NCBI RefSeq assembly: GCF_020165985.1
Contig: NZ_JAIUKZ010000001.1
Coordinates: 124,001 to 188,000 of the forward strand
DNA: 64,000 nt
Reading direction: 5' to 3'
Origin: Bacillus sp. RAR_GA_16
Lineage (GTDB): Bacteria; Bacillota; Bacilli; Bacillales; Guptibacillaceae
Shown here: in pieces, positions 30,502 through 40,050 of the stretch
How the letters are laid out: each line of letters begins with the position of its first letter
Position numbering within the stretch: the first letter of the stretch is position 1
The notes under the pieces: generated by a model
What the model was told of the DNA's origin: nothing
Database searches by the model: none
The model's input: only the letters and a program-made list of their open reading frames with translations
Translations under genes and position numbers: made by a program

Positions 30502-31681
30502 CTATACCTGAACCATGATCGCATCGCCTTGACCACCGCCGCTGCAGATTGCTGCAACGCCAATGCCGCCACCGCGTCGCTTTAATTCATGAATGAGCGT
30601 AATCAAAATACGCGCGCCACTTGCGCCAATTGGATGTCCAAGTGCCACTGCACCGCCATGTACATTCACTTTTTCTTCATCAAGAGAAGCAATTTTTCCG
30701 CTTGTTAGTGCGACAGCTGCGAATGCTTCATTGATTTCAAATAGGTCAATTTCTTCAAGTGATTTCCCAGTTTTCTTTAAAAGTTCATTGATGACAAGAC
30801 CCGGCGTTTTTGGAAAGTCCTTCGCTTCAACTGCAATAGCCGTATGCGCAAGAATGGTTGCCATCACTTCTTTTCCTTCTTTCGAAGCGCGTTCTTCTGA
30901 CATCAGAACGAGCGCTCCTGCTCCGTCATTTACACCAGGTGCATTCCCCGCAGTAATCGTTCCGTCAGCACCGAATACAGGCTTTAGCTTTGCGAGCTGC
31001 TCTTCCGTTGTGCCCTTTCTTGGCGCTTCATCATGTTCAACGACAAGTGGATCTCCTTTTCGCTGCGGCACTTCAACAGGGATAATTTCCTCTGCGAAAA
31101 TACCCGCTTCCATCGCTTTTACTGCTCGTTCCTGACTTCTTGTCGCCCAGCGATTCCTGCTCTTCTCTCGAAATCTCATATTCTTCGGCTGTTGTATTTC
31201 CATAAACACCCATATGACACCCATCAAAAGAGCAAGTCAATCCATCATGCACCATGAGATCAACCACTTGTTTGTCGCCCATTCGCATGCCCCAGCGCGC
31301 GTCCTTCATGATGTATGGCGCATTGCTCATCGACTCCATTCCTCCAGCCACAATTACCTCTTCATCGCCAGAGCGAATGATTTGATCAGCTAGCGTTACA
31401 CTGCGAAGACCTGATGCACATACTTTGTTAATCGTCTCTGTTTTCACTTCCCACGGAATGCCTGCGTGGCGTGCCGCCTGTCGTGATGGTATTTGACCCT
31501 GACCTCCTTGAAGAACCGATCCCATAATGACTTCGCCAACATCAGCGGGTTCAACACCCGCGCGTATCAACGCTTCTTTAATCGCTGTTCCACCAAGTTT
31601 CGATGCCTCAATTGATTTTAAAGCTCCTCCAAATTTTCCAAATGGCGTTCTTACGCCACTAACGATGACCGTTTTGCCCAC
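30502..31681 (-). pseudogene. mmgA: Acetyl-CoA acetyltransferase, one inserted base (probably intact in life)
   Basis: Thiolase catalysing the last beta-oxidation step or acetoacetyl-CoA formation. GTG 31681 (GGGGAGAGG upstream) starts [18 protein letters not shown]; the nucleophile Cys is in [11 protein letters not shown]. The frame breaks after ISREEQ and resumes with [13 protein letters not shown]; the active-site His and second Cys are in [10 protein letters not shown] and CSGGGQG. The break is at GATTC 31152-31156; reducing it to GATC gives [14 protein letters not shown], the family sequence, and a 392-residue protein. A perfect cre site lies 22 bases upstream. Confidence 0.9.
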
Positions 31682-31702
31682 AAAAACCTCTCCCCTCTTT
31701 TT

Positions 31703-31716
31703 TGTAAACGCTATCA
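31703..31716. promoter_or_regulatory. cre site (CcpA) upstream of the thiolase gene
   Basis: TGTAAACGCTATCA matches the consensus TGWAANCGNTNWCA at every position. B. subtilis mmgA is known to be CcpA-repressed. Here it sits within the operon, between fadF and the thiolase. Confidence 0.75.
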
Positions 31717-31827
31717 TTATTGCGTAAAATGCGACTGAACGCTCGCTCACCTTACCGACAAAGTAACAAAGGAAAGAGCTCATGCCGGTCGTAAAAACCG
31801 GCATAAGCTAACCCTTTGTCAAACAGT

Positions 31828-33937
31828 CTATTGAAGAACGGCTTCTTTTTGCACAATTGAGCGTTCTAAAATCTCAACAATATCAAGTGTCGCAACTTCA
31901 TCTTCTACTTCCTTCGCTTTCGTTCCATCACTCATCATTGTTAAACAGTACGGACAAGCGCTTCCGATGACGGAAGGTTTTACACGGAGGGCCTGTTCCG
32001 TTCTCGTGACGTTAATACGAGAACCTGTGTCTTCTTCCGTCCACATTAGACCTCCACCTGCGCCACAGCACATCCCGTTTTCGCGGTTGCGGTCCATCTC
32101 GATTACTTCAACGCCTGGAATGCTGCGAAGAATTTCCCGTGGTGGAATCGTACACTTCGTTGTAACGTCCGAGGTAACAAGAATCATGATAAGTGATTCT
32201 CTCGTTTACTTCGTGCTTCGGCTTCAGTTTTCCTTCTTTAATCCAGTCATATAATAATTCGGTGTGGTGATAAACCTCTGCTTCAAGCCCAAACTCTGGG
32301 TACTCATTTTTAAGTGAGTTATAAGCATGAGGATCAATCGTGACAATTTTAGTAATGTTATGCTTCTGGAACGTTTCAATGTTCTTCTGCGCAAGATCCT
32401 GGAACAAGAACTCGTTTCCTACGCGTCGTGGCGTATCGCCAGAGTTCTTTTCTTTGTTACCGAGAATTGCGAATGAGATGCCTGCTTCATTCATGATCTT
32501 TGCAAAGGAAGCGGCAATCTTCTGGCTACGGTTATCGTAAGAGCCCATCGAGCCAACCCAGAAGAGGTATTCGAACTCTTCGCCTGCTTTTTCTTTTTCT
32601 TTTACCGTCGGAACAACGATATCGTCTCGCAAATCACGCCAGTTTTCGCGTTCTTTACGGCTAATACCCCATGGATTGCCCTGACGTTCAATGTTTGTAA
32701 TCGCTCGCTGAACATCGCTGTCCATTTTCCCTTCCATTAGGACAAGATGACGACGCATGTCGATGATCTTATCAACGTGCTCATTCTCAACCGGGCACTG
32801 GTCTTCACAGTTACGGCACGTTGTACAAGCCCAAATTTCTTCTTCGGTAATGACGTTCCCAATTAAGTCTCCGCTTACAAGACCTTCCGCTGCTGCAGCT
32901 GTTTCCTGTTGTGCACGTGATTGGTAAGCAATTTGATTTCCAGCTGTGTTTGAAAAAGCATAAGCTGGAACCCAAGGTGTTCGTGATGTGACGGCAGCCC
33001 CTTTTTCCGTCAAATGATCACGTAACTTAACGATCAAATCCATCGGAGAAAGAATTTTTCCCGTTGCGGTAGCCGGACACATATTTGTACAGCGGCCACA
33101 TTCTACACAAGCGTACAGATCAACAAGCTGTTTTTGGTTAAAATCTTCAATCGTATTAACACCGTATGTTTCTTGACTTTCATCTTCAAAGTTAATGGAG
33201 GAAAGCTGTCCTACTTTGTGTGTGCGACCAAGAAAAACGTTCACTGGTCCAGCAATTAAGTGAGCGTGCTTTGATTGCGGTACATACACCATGAACGTGA
33301 GTAGCACGAGCAGGTGAATCCACCAGAAAAAGAAGAAGAGCACAATCGCTGCTGTTTCATTAATCCATGAAAATAGGAATGCAATCCCTGATGCAACTGG
33401 TCCACTCCATGAATAACCAGCATCATGCCAAATGATTTCCATACCGCCTGCAAATAGGACCGAAATCATAAGAAGACCGATAAACAAAAGGACAAGACCT
33501 GCTTTGAAGCCTTTTTTCAAGCGAGCAATGGCTTCAATATAGCGACGATAGAATGCCCATACTACTGCTGTTAAAATCATGAGCGTTACGAGCTCCTGGA
33601 AAAACGTAAATGCTGGGTAAAGCGGTCCAAGAGGGAGGTGTGACCCCGGCGATAAACCTTTCACAATCATATCGATTGCACCGAATTGAACGAGAAGGAA
33701 ACCGTAGAACATCATCACATGGATGGTTCCACTCTTCTTATCTTTTAATAATTTCTTTTGCCCAAATACTTTAACTAGAATGGCTTCTAGTCGTTCTTTC
33801 ATGGAATGATCAAATTCTGCTTTCTTTCCTAGCTTAATGTACTCGTATCTCGTCTTCACAACATATCCAAACAAAAACAAGGCGTAAGCGGTTACAAGAA
33901 TGAAAGCAATCCAGTTGGCGATCAATAAAACATCCAT
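31828..33937 (-). pseudogene. fadF: FadF-type iron-sulfur oxidoreductase, one inserted base (probably intact in life)
   Basis: Membrane iron-sulfur protein thought to take electrons from ETF during beta-oxidation. About six N-terminal membrane helices (residues 1-235), then two 4Fe-4S motifs (CVECGRCTNMCP and CTTCRNCEDQCP) and two CCG domains (SCYLGRYN, CCGAGGG). ATG 33937 with AAGGAGAGG upstream is preferred over a start nine codons earlier. The frame breaks after NEVYD at GAATC 32145-32149; removing one base gives GATC, NEVYDPPREILRSIPG and a 702-residue protein. Equivalent to B. subtilis ywjF next to acdA. First gene of the operon. Confidence 0.9.
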
Positions 33938-34025
33938 GTTGGCAAACCTCTCCTTTCGAGTCATTCCTTCTTAGCCTCTTCGACGATGCTTGAACGATGA
34001 TGCTCCCCGAATGTCCAAACCATTT

Positions 34026-34039
34026 ATGAAAACGCTTTT
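34026..34039. promoter_or_regulatory. cre-like site downstream of the fadF promoter
   Basis: TGAAAACGCTTTTA differs from the cre consensus at one position. It lies between the probable -10 and the fadF start, where CcpA could block elongation. Confidence 0.5.
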
Positions 34040-34069
34040 AAGTCAGAATGAAAGTAATTTTCTGACTTT

Positions 34070-34106
34070 AGTATAACACAAAAACAAATGAATGAGCATT
34101 CAGTCA
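34070..34106 (-). promoter_or_regulatory. fadF operon promoter with FadR-like operator
   Basis: TGAATGAGCATTCAGTCA (34089-34106) matches the B. subtilis FadR operator TGAATGAMTANTCATTCA at 14 of 17 defined positions. A TATACT -10 (34070-34075, minus strand) lies just downstream; the -35 would fall inside the operator. FadR releases DNA on binding long-chain acyl-CoA. Confidence 0.62.
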
Positions 34107-34178
34107 GAGATTTTTTTTTACTTTTTTCAAGTTTAGGACAAACTATGTCCATACAGTTGGTGGAAAGGAGGGAATCGT

Positions 34179-35357
34179 GTGAGGTACTTTTTTATCGTTC
34201 TTCTTGTTTTGGTCATATGGATTGTCATTGATTTGCACTTAGGAAGGAAAAAACGAAAACAAACTCCTTCATTATGGGTTGAAACGACTGGTGATTCGAC
34301 TTTTATTGCGGATGGAGATGACTTTTTCAGAAAGCTCCTTCACGATATCAACCAGGCTAGCACAGAAATCCAGATGATGTTTTACATCTTTCGTGATGAT
34401 GAAACTGGTCAAAAGGTGATTGAGCACCTTTGTAAAAAAGCCGATGCTGGAGTGCTTATTTATCTGCTTGTTGATTATGGGGGCAGTCATCGATTAAAGA
34501 AATCAACCACCCATAAAATACGCTCATGCGGCATTCATTTTTCCTATTCTAGAAAAATTTCTTTTCCTCATCTCTTTACTTCTTTAAACGAGCGTAATCA
34601 TCGTAAGATAACGGTTATTGATGGAAACGTTGGCTATGTAGGTGGCTTTAATGTGGGTAACGAATATGCAGGCAAAGACCCCAAGTTCGGTTATTGGCGC
34701 GACTATCATGTACGCCTAACAGGAGAAGCAGTGAAAGGTCTTCAGGATCAATTTATACTCGACTGGAAGGAAAACAGTTCATTTCCAATTGAAGCTCTTT
34801 CATCCGATCTGCAAAAAGGACCTAAATCCATTACTTTTCATATTACAAATGGAAATGCTATCGAAGAAGCATTTGCTTCTTACATTGATAAGGCCACAAC
34901 TTCAATTAAAATTGGGACGCCTTATTACATTCCAGGGCAAACGGTTCAAACAAGTCTATTGCGAGCGTTAAAGTGCGGAGTGTCTGTGCAAATGATTTTA
35001 CCAATGCGAGCAGACCACCCTCTTGTAAAAGAGGCCTCTTATCCTTATCTTGTTGAGCTTATTCAGGCTGGTTGCGAGGTTTATCAATATATGAACGGGT
35101 TCTATCATGCAAAAGTGATTGTGATTGATGATACTTTTTGTGATGTAGGTACTGCGAATTTTGACCAGCGCAGCTTTCATATTAATGGTGAGATTAACAG
35201 TCTCTTCCATTCTATCGCTTTTGTCACTGAAGTGAAAGAAGTGATTGAAAAAGACCTCCTACAGTCGGAACGTCTTGATTTAGCGCGACTGCAAGACAGG
35301 ACGATCGGAAACCGTGTCCTTTCTCCTATCGCACGGCTGCTTAGTCCTTTTCTTTAA
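34179..35357 (+). CDS. clsB: Phospholipase D-family cardiolipin synthase (YwjE-like)
   Basis: 392-residue membrane enzyme joining two phosphatidylglycerols into cardiolipin. One N-terminal transmembrane helix (residues 2-20), then two HKD motifs: NHRKITVIDGNVGYVGGFN and FYHAKVIVIDDTFCDVGTANFD. GTG 34179 with AAAGGAGGGA 5-9 bases upstream. Only one membrane helix and shorter length than ClsA (about 480), matching B. subtilis YwjE. Divergent from fadF, as in B. subtilis, sharing the interval with the FadR-like operator. Confidence 0.88.
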   Translation: MRYFFIVLLVLVIWIVIDLHLGRKKRKQTPSLWVETTGDSTFIADGDDFFRKLLHDINQASTEIQMMFYIFRDDETGQKVIEHLCKKADAGVLIYLLVDYGGSHRLKKSTTHKIRSCGIHFSYSRKISFPHLFTSLNERNHRKITVIDGNVGYVGGFNVGNEYAGKDPKFGYWRDYHVRLTGEAVKGLQDQFILDWKENSSFPIEALSSDLQKGPKSITFHITNGNAIEEAFASYIDKATTSIKIGTPYYIPGQTVQTSLLRALKCGVSVQMILPMRADHPLVKEASYPYLVELIQAGCEVYQYMNGFYHAKVIVIDDTFCDVGTANFDQRSFHINGEINSLFHSIAFVTEVKEVIEKDLLQSERLDLARLQDRTIGNRVLSPIARLLSPFL

Positions 35358-35439
35358 ATGACAATGTGCCGTATTCTGTTTTAATGGGAAACAAACGGGT
35401 ATGTTACTTGTTCAGATCTTTTTGAAAGGAGTCGTCCCT

Positions 35440-36396
35440 ATGCAAATTCGATTCGGTTATGTATCGAATGCACTTGCTTTGTATGAAGCTTCTCCAGCGC
35501 GGACGATGACGTTTGCGACATGGTCGAAGCTATCAGAAGAAGAGCGTAAAGCCAAGCTATATTCTATTACAGAAACGAATTTAAAAAATACCCTTCGAGC
35601 TCTTCACTACAATATTGCGCATGAAATTGATCTTTATCGCATGTCTTCTTCGATTGTGCCACTTGCGACGCACCCTGAAGCAACATGGGATTATATCACA
35701 CCTTTTCAAACGCTTTTTCAAGAAATCGGTGACCTTGTAAAAAAACACGGTCTTCGTGTGAGTTTTCATCCAAACCAATTTACGCTTTTTACGAGCCCGA
35801 AACCCCATGTCACTGAAAATGCTATTGGGGACTTGCATTATCATGTCGCTATGTTACAAGCAATGGGGCTAGACACTCGCTCAATTGTCAACATTCATAT
35901 CGGAGGAGCCTATGGCGATAAGGTGGAAACGCTGAAACGTTTTTACAAGAACTTTGATTCAATCCCCAAAAACCTTCGCTCTCATGTGACGCTTGAAAAT
36001 GATGACAAAACCTATACGGCGGAAGAAACGCTCGAAGCATGCGAGCAAACTGGTGTCCCGTTCATCTTTGATTACCACCATCATATGGCTAACCCAGGCG
36101 ACGGTCTTCCGGAGCGCTTTTTTGAGCGAGTTTATAAGACGTGGGAATCACACAACATTCGACCAAAATTCCATCTCTCATCACCTAAATCAACCAGTGC
36201 TTATCGCAGTCATGCGGATTATGTGGACAGCGAATTTGCCATTCCATTTATCAACATGTTAAAGGACCACGGAGAAGATGCGGACATTATGATTGAAGCA
36301 AAGAAAAAAGACCTCGCAGCAATTCAGCTGATTGAAGATCTTTCAACTGTCCGCGGGGTCAAGCGACTTAATGGTGGCTCGATTCAATGGAAGTAG
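35440..36396 (+). CDS. uvsE: UV damage endonuclease UvsE
   Basis: 318-residue UVDE-type nuclease that nicks 5' of UV photoproducts, an alternative excision repair route; the B. subtilis ortholog YwjD acts in spores. N-terminal RFGYVSNALALYEASPART and metal-binding TIM-barrel motifs SFHPNQFTLF, NIHIGGAYG, LENDD and FDYHHHMANPG. ATG 35440 is preceded by AAAGGAG; a start 13 codons earlier would cover it. Its 3' end overlaps the convergent hydrolase gene by 29 bases. Confidence 0.94.
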   Translation: MQIRFGYVSNALALYEASPARTMTFATWSKLSEEERKAKLYSITETNLKNTLRALHYNIAHEIDLYRMSSSIVPLATHPEATWDYITPFQTLFQEIGDLVKKHGLRVSFHPNQFTLFTSPKPHVTENAIGDLHYHVAMLQAMGLDTRSIVNIHIGGAYGDKVETLKRFYKNFDSIPKNLRSHVTLENDDKTYTAEETLEACEQTGVPFIFDYHHHMANPGDGLPERFFERVYKTWESHNIRPKFHLSSPKSTSAYRSHADYVDSEFAIPFINMLKDHGEDADIMIEAKKKDLAAIQLIEDLSTVRGVKRLNGGSIQWK

Positions 36397-37141
36397 CGAA
36401 GTGATAAATAATTTGATTAAGTTCTCTCCATGATTTTGTAGATAATTCATGATACGCATTTGAGACACGCACGAGCTTGCTGTGCGGTACATATTTTTGA
36501 TACTTTTTTTGATAATGATGAAAATAAAAGGCGCGCTCACCCGTTACGTGTAGAAACGGAATTTGGAGCGTGCTTAGTTTGTCAGTACACACATAGCGAC
36601 GCCCTTTTTCATAAAAACTTTCAAGAAGGGTGGGGTCTGTGCTAAGGATGTACGAACGTAACATTTTGAATTCGGCTTCACTTCTCGCATGTCCTTTGCT
36701 AACGATCCACGAGAGTAACTTCATGTTATGAACAAGTGCTTTCCCCGCTCTAAATTCAGCTTGCAGAAATGGATCACTTACCTCAGAGAAGCCTCCACAC
36801 AATAGGAGGCCTGCTACTTTTTCTTGATGCTGAATGGCAAACTCCTGTGCGACACTTCCGCCACTTGAGTAGCCGATCAAGATCGCTTCTTTCATGCTAA
36901 GTGCCTCCATAAGAAGGTTTAAATCATTTGCCAACAGTGCAATCGAAAATGGCTTTGAACCTAACCCACTTCTTCCGTGCCCTCGCATATCAAAAACAAT
37001 GGTGCGAAAATGCCGGGCAAGCTTTACCTGTTCATGAAAAACAACATGCCCCATCCCCGGTGGATGAAGAAAGATAAGCGGCCTCCCGCTCCCCTTTTCT
37101 TTATAAAATAAGTCGATATCGCTGATCTTTACATACGCCAA
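36368..37141 (-). CDS. Alpha/beta hydrolase
   Basis: 257-residue alpha/beta-hydrolase fold protein. Oxyanion motif FLHPPGMG, the DMRGHGRSG turn, nucleophile elbow GYSSGG (Ser about residue 94), and a C-terminal His in NAYHELSTK form a complete triad set. Substrate unknown; esterase, lipase-like or haloperoxidase-like activity are all possible. It lies after a small XapX-like gene on the same strand, and overlaps the end of uvsE, so each mRNA could be antisense to the other over 29 bases. Confidence 0.85.
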   Translation of the reverse strand: MAYVKISDIDLFYKEKGSGRPLIFLHPPGMGHVVFHEQVKLARHFRTIVFDMRGHGRSGLGSKPFSIALLANDLNLLMEALSMKEAILIGYSSGGSVAQEFAIQHQEKVAGLLLCGGFSEVSDPFLQAEFRAGKALVHNMKLLSWIVSKGHARSEAEFKMLRSYILSTDPTLLESFYEKGRRYVCTDKLSTLQIPFLHVTGERAFYFHHYQKKYQKYVPHSKLVRVSNAYHELSTKSWRELNQIIYHFATSIESSHH

Positions 37142-37159
37142 ACCATTTACCTCTTTTCC

Positions 37160-37330
37160 TTATAATGAAAAAAAGCCTACCATCCAGTCGTACACTTTAA
37201 ACCCAAGATAAATGCCAACTATACCGGCAATTCCCGCGAAAGCAGGCGGAGCCGGAATCGGAAGTTTTAAGAGTGCAAAGATAAAGCCAACTAAAAATCC
37301 GGTTAATGTTGCAATAAATACCGTCTTCAT
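37160..37330 (-). CDS. XapX-domain small membrane protein
   Basis: A 56-residue frame from ATG 37330 (GAGGTGAT 4 bases upstream) to TAA 37160-37162. It begins MKTVFIATLTGFLVGFIFAL, continues with LKLPIPAPPAFAGIAGIVGIY and ends with KVYDWMVGFFSL. Two membrane helices joined by a Pro-rich PIPAPPAFAG turn are the hallmark of the XapX family (DUF1427). Function unknown. It lies between the hydrolase and the end of argS on the minus strand. Confidence 0.82.
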   Translation of the reverse strand: MKTVFIATLTGFLVGFIFALLKLPIPAPPAFAGIAGIVGIYLGFKVYDWMVGFFSL

Positions 37331-37408
37331 CCCATCACCTCTTCATTAAAGTATGACCGAATGAATGAATCATTATAAAAAATGATTAGAATCTCCTCAT
37401 TATTAAGA

Positions 37409-37440
37409 AAAAAGCCCTATCGCAAGTGCGACAGGACTTC
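37409..37440 (-). terminator. Terminator of argS
   Basis: AAGCCCTATCGC pairs with GCGACAGGACTT with two mismatches around AAGT; a T-rich tail follows on the minus strand. Confidence 0.7.
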
Positions 37441-37445
37441 GTTTA

Positions 37446-39107
37446 TTACATTTTTTCTGGAGCTGTAACGCCGATAATCTCAAGCGTGTTTTGAATCGTT
37501 TGGCGAACGGCTTTCATGAGCTTAAATCGAGCCGCGCTTTTCGCAAGATCTTCTGGATCAAGCACGCGCTCTGCATTATAAAAGCTGTGTAGGGTTTGAG
37601 CAAGTTCAAAAGCATAGTTCGTGATGCGGTGCGTCATGCGCTTCTCCGCTGCTTCTGCGATTGCTTCAGGAAGTTCACCGAGCTTCTTCAGAAGATCCAT
37701 TTCTTTCTCAGATGTAATAAGAGAAAGGTCCGCGTCTTCCGTTAATCCCATTTCTTCTCCCTGGCGAAGAATGCTGCATACGCGAGCATGCGCATACTGC
37801 ACGTAATAGACTGGGTTTTCGTTCGAACGAGAAACAGCAAGGTCCATATCAAAATCAAGATGAGAATCCGAACTTCTCATTGAGAAGAAATAGCGCATTG
37901 CATCGATGCCCACTTCATCCATCAATTCACGAAGCGTAACAGCTTTTCCTGTTCGCTTACTCATCTTCATTTTTTCCCCGTCTTTAAAGAGGTTCACCAT
38001 TTGAATGATTTCGACTTCAAGCTGTTCACGCTTATAACCGAGCGCTTCGATCGCAGCTTTCATTCTTGGAATGTATCCGTGATGGTCTGCTCCCCAGATG
38101 TTGATCAGCTTATCAAAACCGCGAGAAAGCTTATCCTGGTGATAGGCGATATCCGGCGTTAAGTACGTATACGAGCCGTCGCCTTTAATCAGTACGCGGT
38201 CTTTATCATCACCGTAAGTAGTAGAACGGAACCATGTCGCGCCATCCTGTTCAAACGTTTCACCACGCTCTTTCAACTTTGCAAGAACGTGATCGATCTT
38301 ATTGGATTGGTAAAGAGACGTCTCAGAGAACCAAACATCAAATTCAACGCCAAATTCTTTCAAATCTTTTTTAAGCTTCTCAAGCTCGCGCTCAAGTCCA
38401 TACTCGCGGAAATAAGCGTAGCGCTCTTTCTCATCAAGTTGAAGCAGGCGGTCGCCTTCTTTTTCAACAAGATCTTTTCCGAACTGTACGATATCCTGGC
38501 CTTGATAGCCATCTTCTGGCATGTCTTTTTCTTTACCAAGCGCTTGCATGTAGCGTGCTTCAAGAGACACCGTTAGATTATGAATTTGGTTACCTGCATC
38601 GTTAATGTAATACTCACGTGACACGTCATATCCGGCACGATCGAGTACGTTACAAAGCGTATCTCCTACTGCCGCTCCTCGTGCGTGACCAAGGTGCAGA
38701 CTTCCAGTTGGATTCGCTGAAACGAACTCAACCTGAATTTTCTCATTCTTGTCAGCTGAACGTCCGTAGCTGTTCCCTTTATCAAGAATCGTTGGAATAA
38801 GCTCTGTTAAATACGCTGTATCCATGAAAAAGTTAATAAATCCTGGACCGGCAATATCAATTTGCTTGATTCCCGCTTTTGTCATATCAAGGTTCGCTTT
38901 TAGATCTTCTGCAATCGCACGCGGTGCTTTCTTCGCAATGCGAGCAAGTTGCATGGCCATGTTTGTAGCATAGTCACCGTGAGCCTTGTCCTTTGGTGAT
39001 TCTAAAATCACTTCTGGCATCTCACTTTCGGATGCAAGGTTCGCTTTTAAGACGGCTTGTTTGATTTCTTCTTTTAGCTGCTCTTTCTTTTGTTCCACAC
39101 TGTTCAT
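37446..39107 (-). CDS. argS: Arginyl-tRNA synthetase
   Basis: 553-residue class I synthetase charging tRNA-Arg. N-terminal Add-1 domain (residues 1-115), HIGH-type motif in [18 protein letters not shown] (about residue 130), KMSK-type loop [12 protein letters not shown], and the DALR anticodon-binding domain near the C-terminus. ATG 39107 overlaps the ywiB stop by 4 bases, the same ywiB-argS coupling as in B. subtilis. Length is normal. Confidence 0.97.
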   Translation of the reverse strand: MNSVEQKKEQLKEEIKQAVLKANLASESEMPEVILESPKDKAHGDYATNMAMQLARIAKKAPRAIAEDLKANLDMTKAGIKQIDIAGPGFINFFMDTAYLTELIPTILDKGNSYGRSADKNEKIQVEFVSANPTGSLHLGHARGAAVGDTLCNVLDRAGYDVSREYYINDAGNQIHNLTVSLEARYMQALGKEKDMPEDGYQGQDIVQFGKDLVEKEGDRLLQLDEKERYAYFREYGLERELEKLKKDLKEFGVEFDVWFSETSLYQSNKIDHVLAKLKERGETFEQDGATWFRSTTYGDDKDRVLIKGDGSYTYLTPDIAYHQDKLSRGFDKLINIWGADHHGYIPRMKAAIEALGYKREQLEVEIIQMVNLFKDGEKMKMSKRTGKAVTLRELMDEVGIDAMRYFFSMRSSDSHLDFDMDLAVSRSNENPVYYVQYAHARVCSILRQGEEMGLTEDADLSLITSEKEMDLLKKLGELPEAIAEAAEKRMTHRITNYAFELAQTLHSFYNAERVLDPEDLAKSAARFKLMKAVRQTIQNTLEIIGVTAPEKM

Positions 39108-39535
39108 TGACTTGCTCCTTTCCAGCTTAGCGACAGCTCATGTCGCTGCGTTTCATCTTCTTCAAGGTAAAGCAAATAGCGTAGCGTTAAACGACCTTTA
39201 TGTTTCTCCATATCCACTAGCTGCTCAATACGTTCTGTTCGGATTTGCATCGGCATTGCTCCGAACGGCGTTTTATAAAGAGATTCAGACACCTGTCCTG
39301 GTGCAAACTGCTGTCGCATGGAAAGGGCCCCTCTTCGAATTACAGTTACTTGTTCTTGATCTATTTTCACCGTTGTTGAAACCTTCCCTATCTCAAGGCT
39401 TTCCTCATAACGCAAATAAAGCGCATTGCCTTTTTCGATAAGATTTCCCTGAACGGAGTAATTTGTAGACTCTTTCTCTTTCCCTGACTGAATCCGGGAA
39501 TCAATCGTTATTTCAATCGGATGATCACTCATCAC
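39104..39535 (-). CDS. ywiB: DUF1934 family protein YwiB
   Basis: 143-residue beta-rich protein of the YwiB/DUF1934 (calycin-like beta-barrel) family. Segments [20 protein letters not shown] and [13 protein letters not shown] show alternating strands. GTG 39535 and ATG 39532 are both possible; GAGGACG lies about 10 bases before the ATG, so 39532 is slightly favoured. Translationally coupled to argS by a 4-base overlap. Function unknown. The 120-bp tandem repeats begin 40 bases upstream. Confidence 0.85.
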   Translation of the reverse strand: MMSDHPIEITIDSRIQSGKEKESTNYSVQGNLIEKGNALYLRYEESLEIGKVSTTVKIDQEQVTVIRRGALSMRQQFAPGQVSESLYKTPFGAMPMQIRTERIEQLVDMEKHKGRLTLRYLLYLEEDETQRHELSLSWKGASQ

Positions 39536-39571
39536 TTCACGTCCTCACTAAATCATTAACTTACTTATTAT

Positions 39572-39971
39572 AAGAAAAGCGGAGGTGGCTTGTCCACCCC
39601 CGACCAGCTTAAGGGCCCTCTCAATGTGACGGTCTTTGTCACAATGGGTGGGAACTTAAGACCTCGAGGGGGTAGCCACCGCAGCTGGATCAAGAAAAGC
39701 GAAGGTGGCTTGTCCACCCCCGACCAGCTTAAGGGCCCTCTCAATGTGACGGTTTTTGTCACAATGAGTGGGAACTTAAGACCTCGAGGGGGTAGCCGCC
39801 GCAGCTGGATCAAGAAAAGCGAAGGCGGCTTGTCCACCCCCGACCAGCTTAAGAGCCCTCTCAATGTGACGATCTTTGTCACAATGAGTGGGAACTTAAG
39901 ACCTCGAGGGGGTAGCCGCCGCAGCTGGATCAAGAAAAGCGGAGGTGGCTTGTCCATCCCCGACCAGCTGA
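39572..39971. repeat. 120-bp tandem repeat, 3.3 copies, hairpin-forming
   Basis: Units start at 39572, 39692, 39812 and 39932 (the last truncated after about 40 bases); spacing is exactly 120 bp and copies differ at only a few bases. Each unit folds end to end: GGTGGCT with AGCCACC, CCCCC with GGGGG, CTTAAG with CTTAAG and an apical GTGAC/GTCAC stem. Copy 3 has GGCGGCT with AGCCGCC, a paired change. Because 120 is divisible by three, long open frames appear on both strands, but they lack ribosome sites and family matches. Confidence 0.9.
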
Positions 39972-40019
39972 GGAATAATTCCTATGAAAAGTTATTCCAT
40001 TCTTTCCAATATAAAAAGA

Positions 40020-40040
40020 CTGTATTCAAAAGGAATACAG
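40020..40040 (-). terminator. Terminator of speE-speB
   Basis: CTGTATTC/GAATACAG (40020-40027 with 40033-40040), followed on the minus strand by TCTTTTT. Confidence 0.82.
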
Positions 40041-40050
40041 CCTCTTTGCT

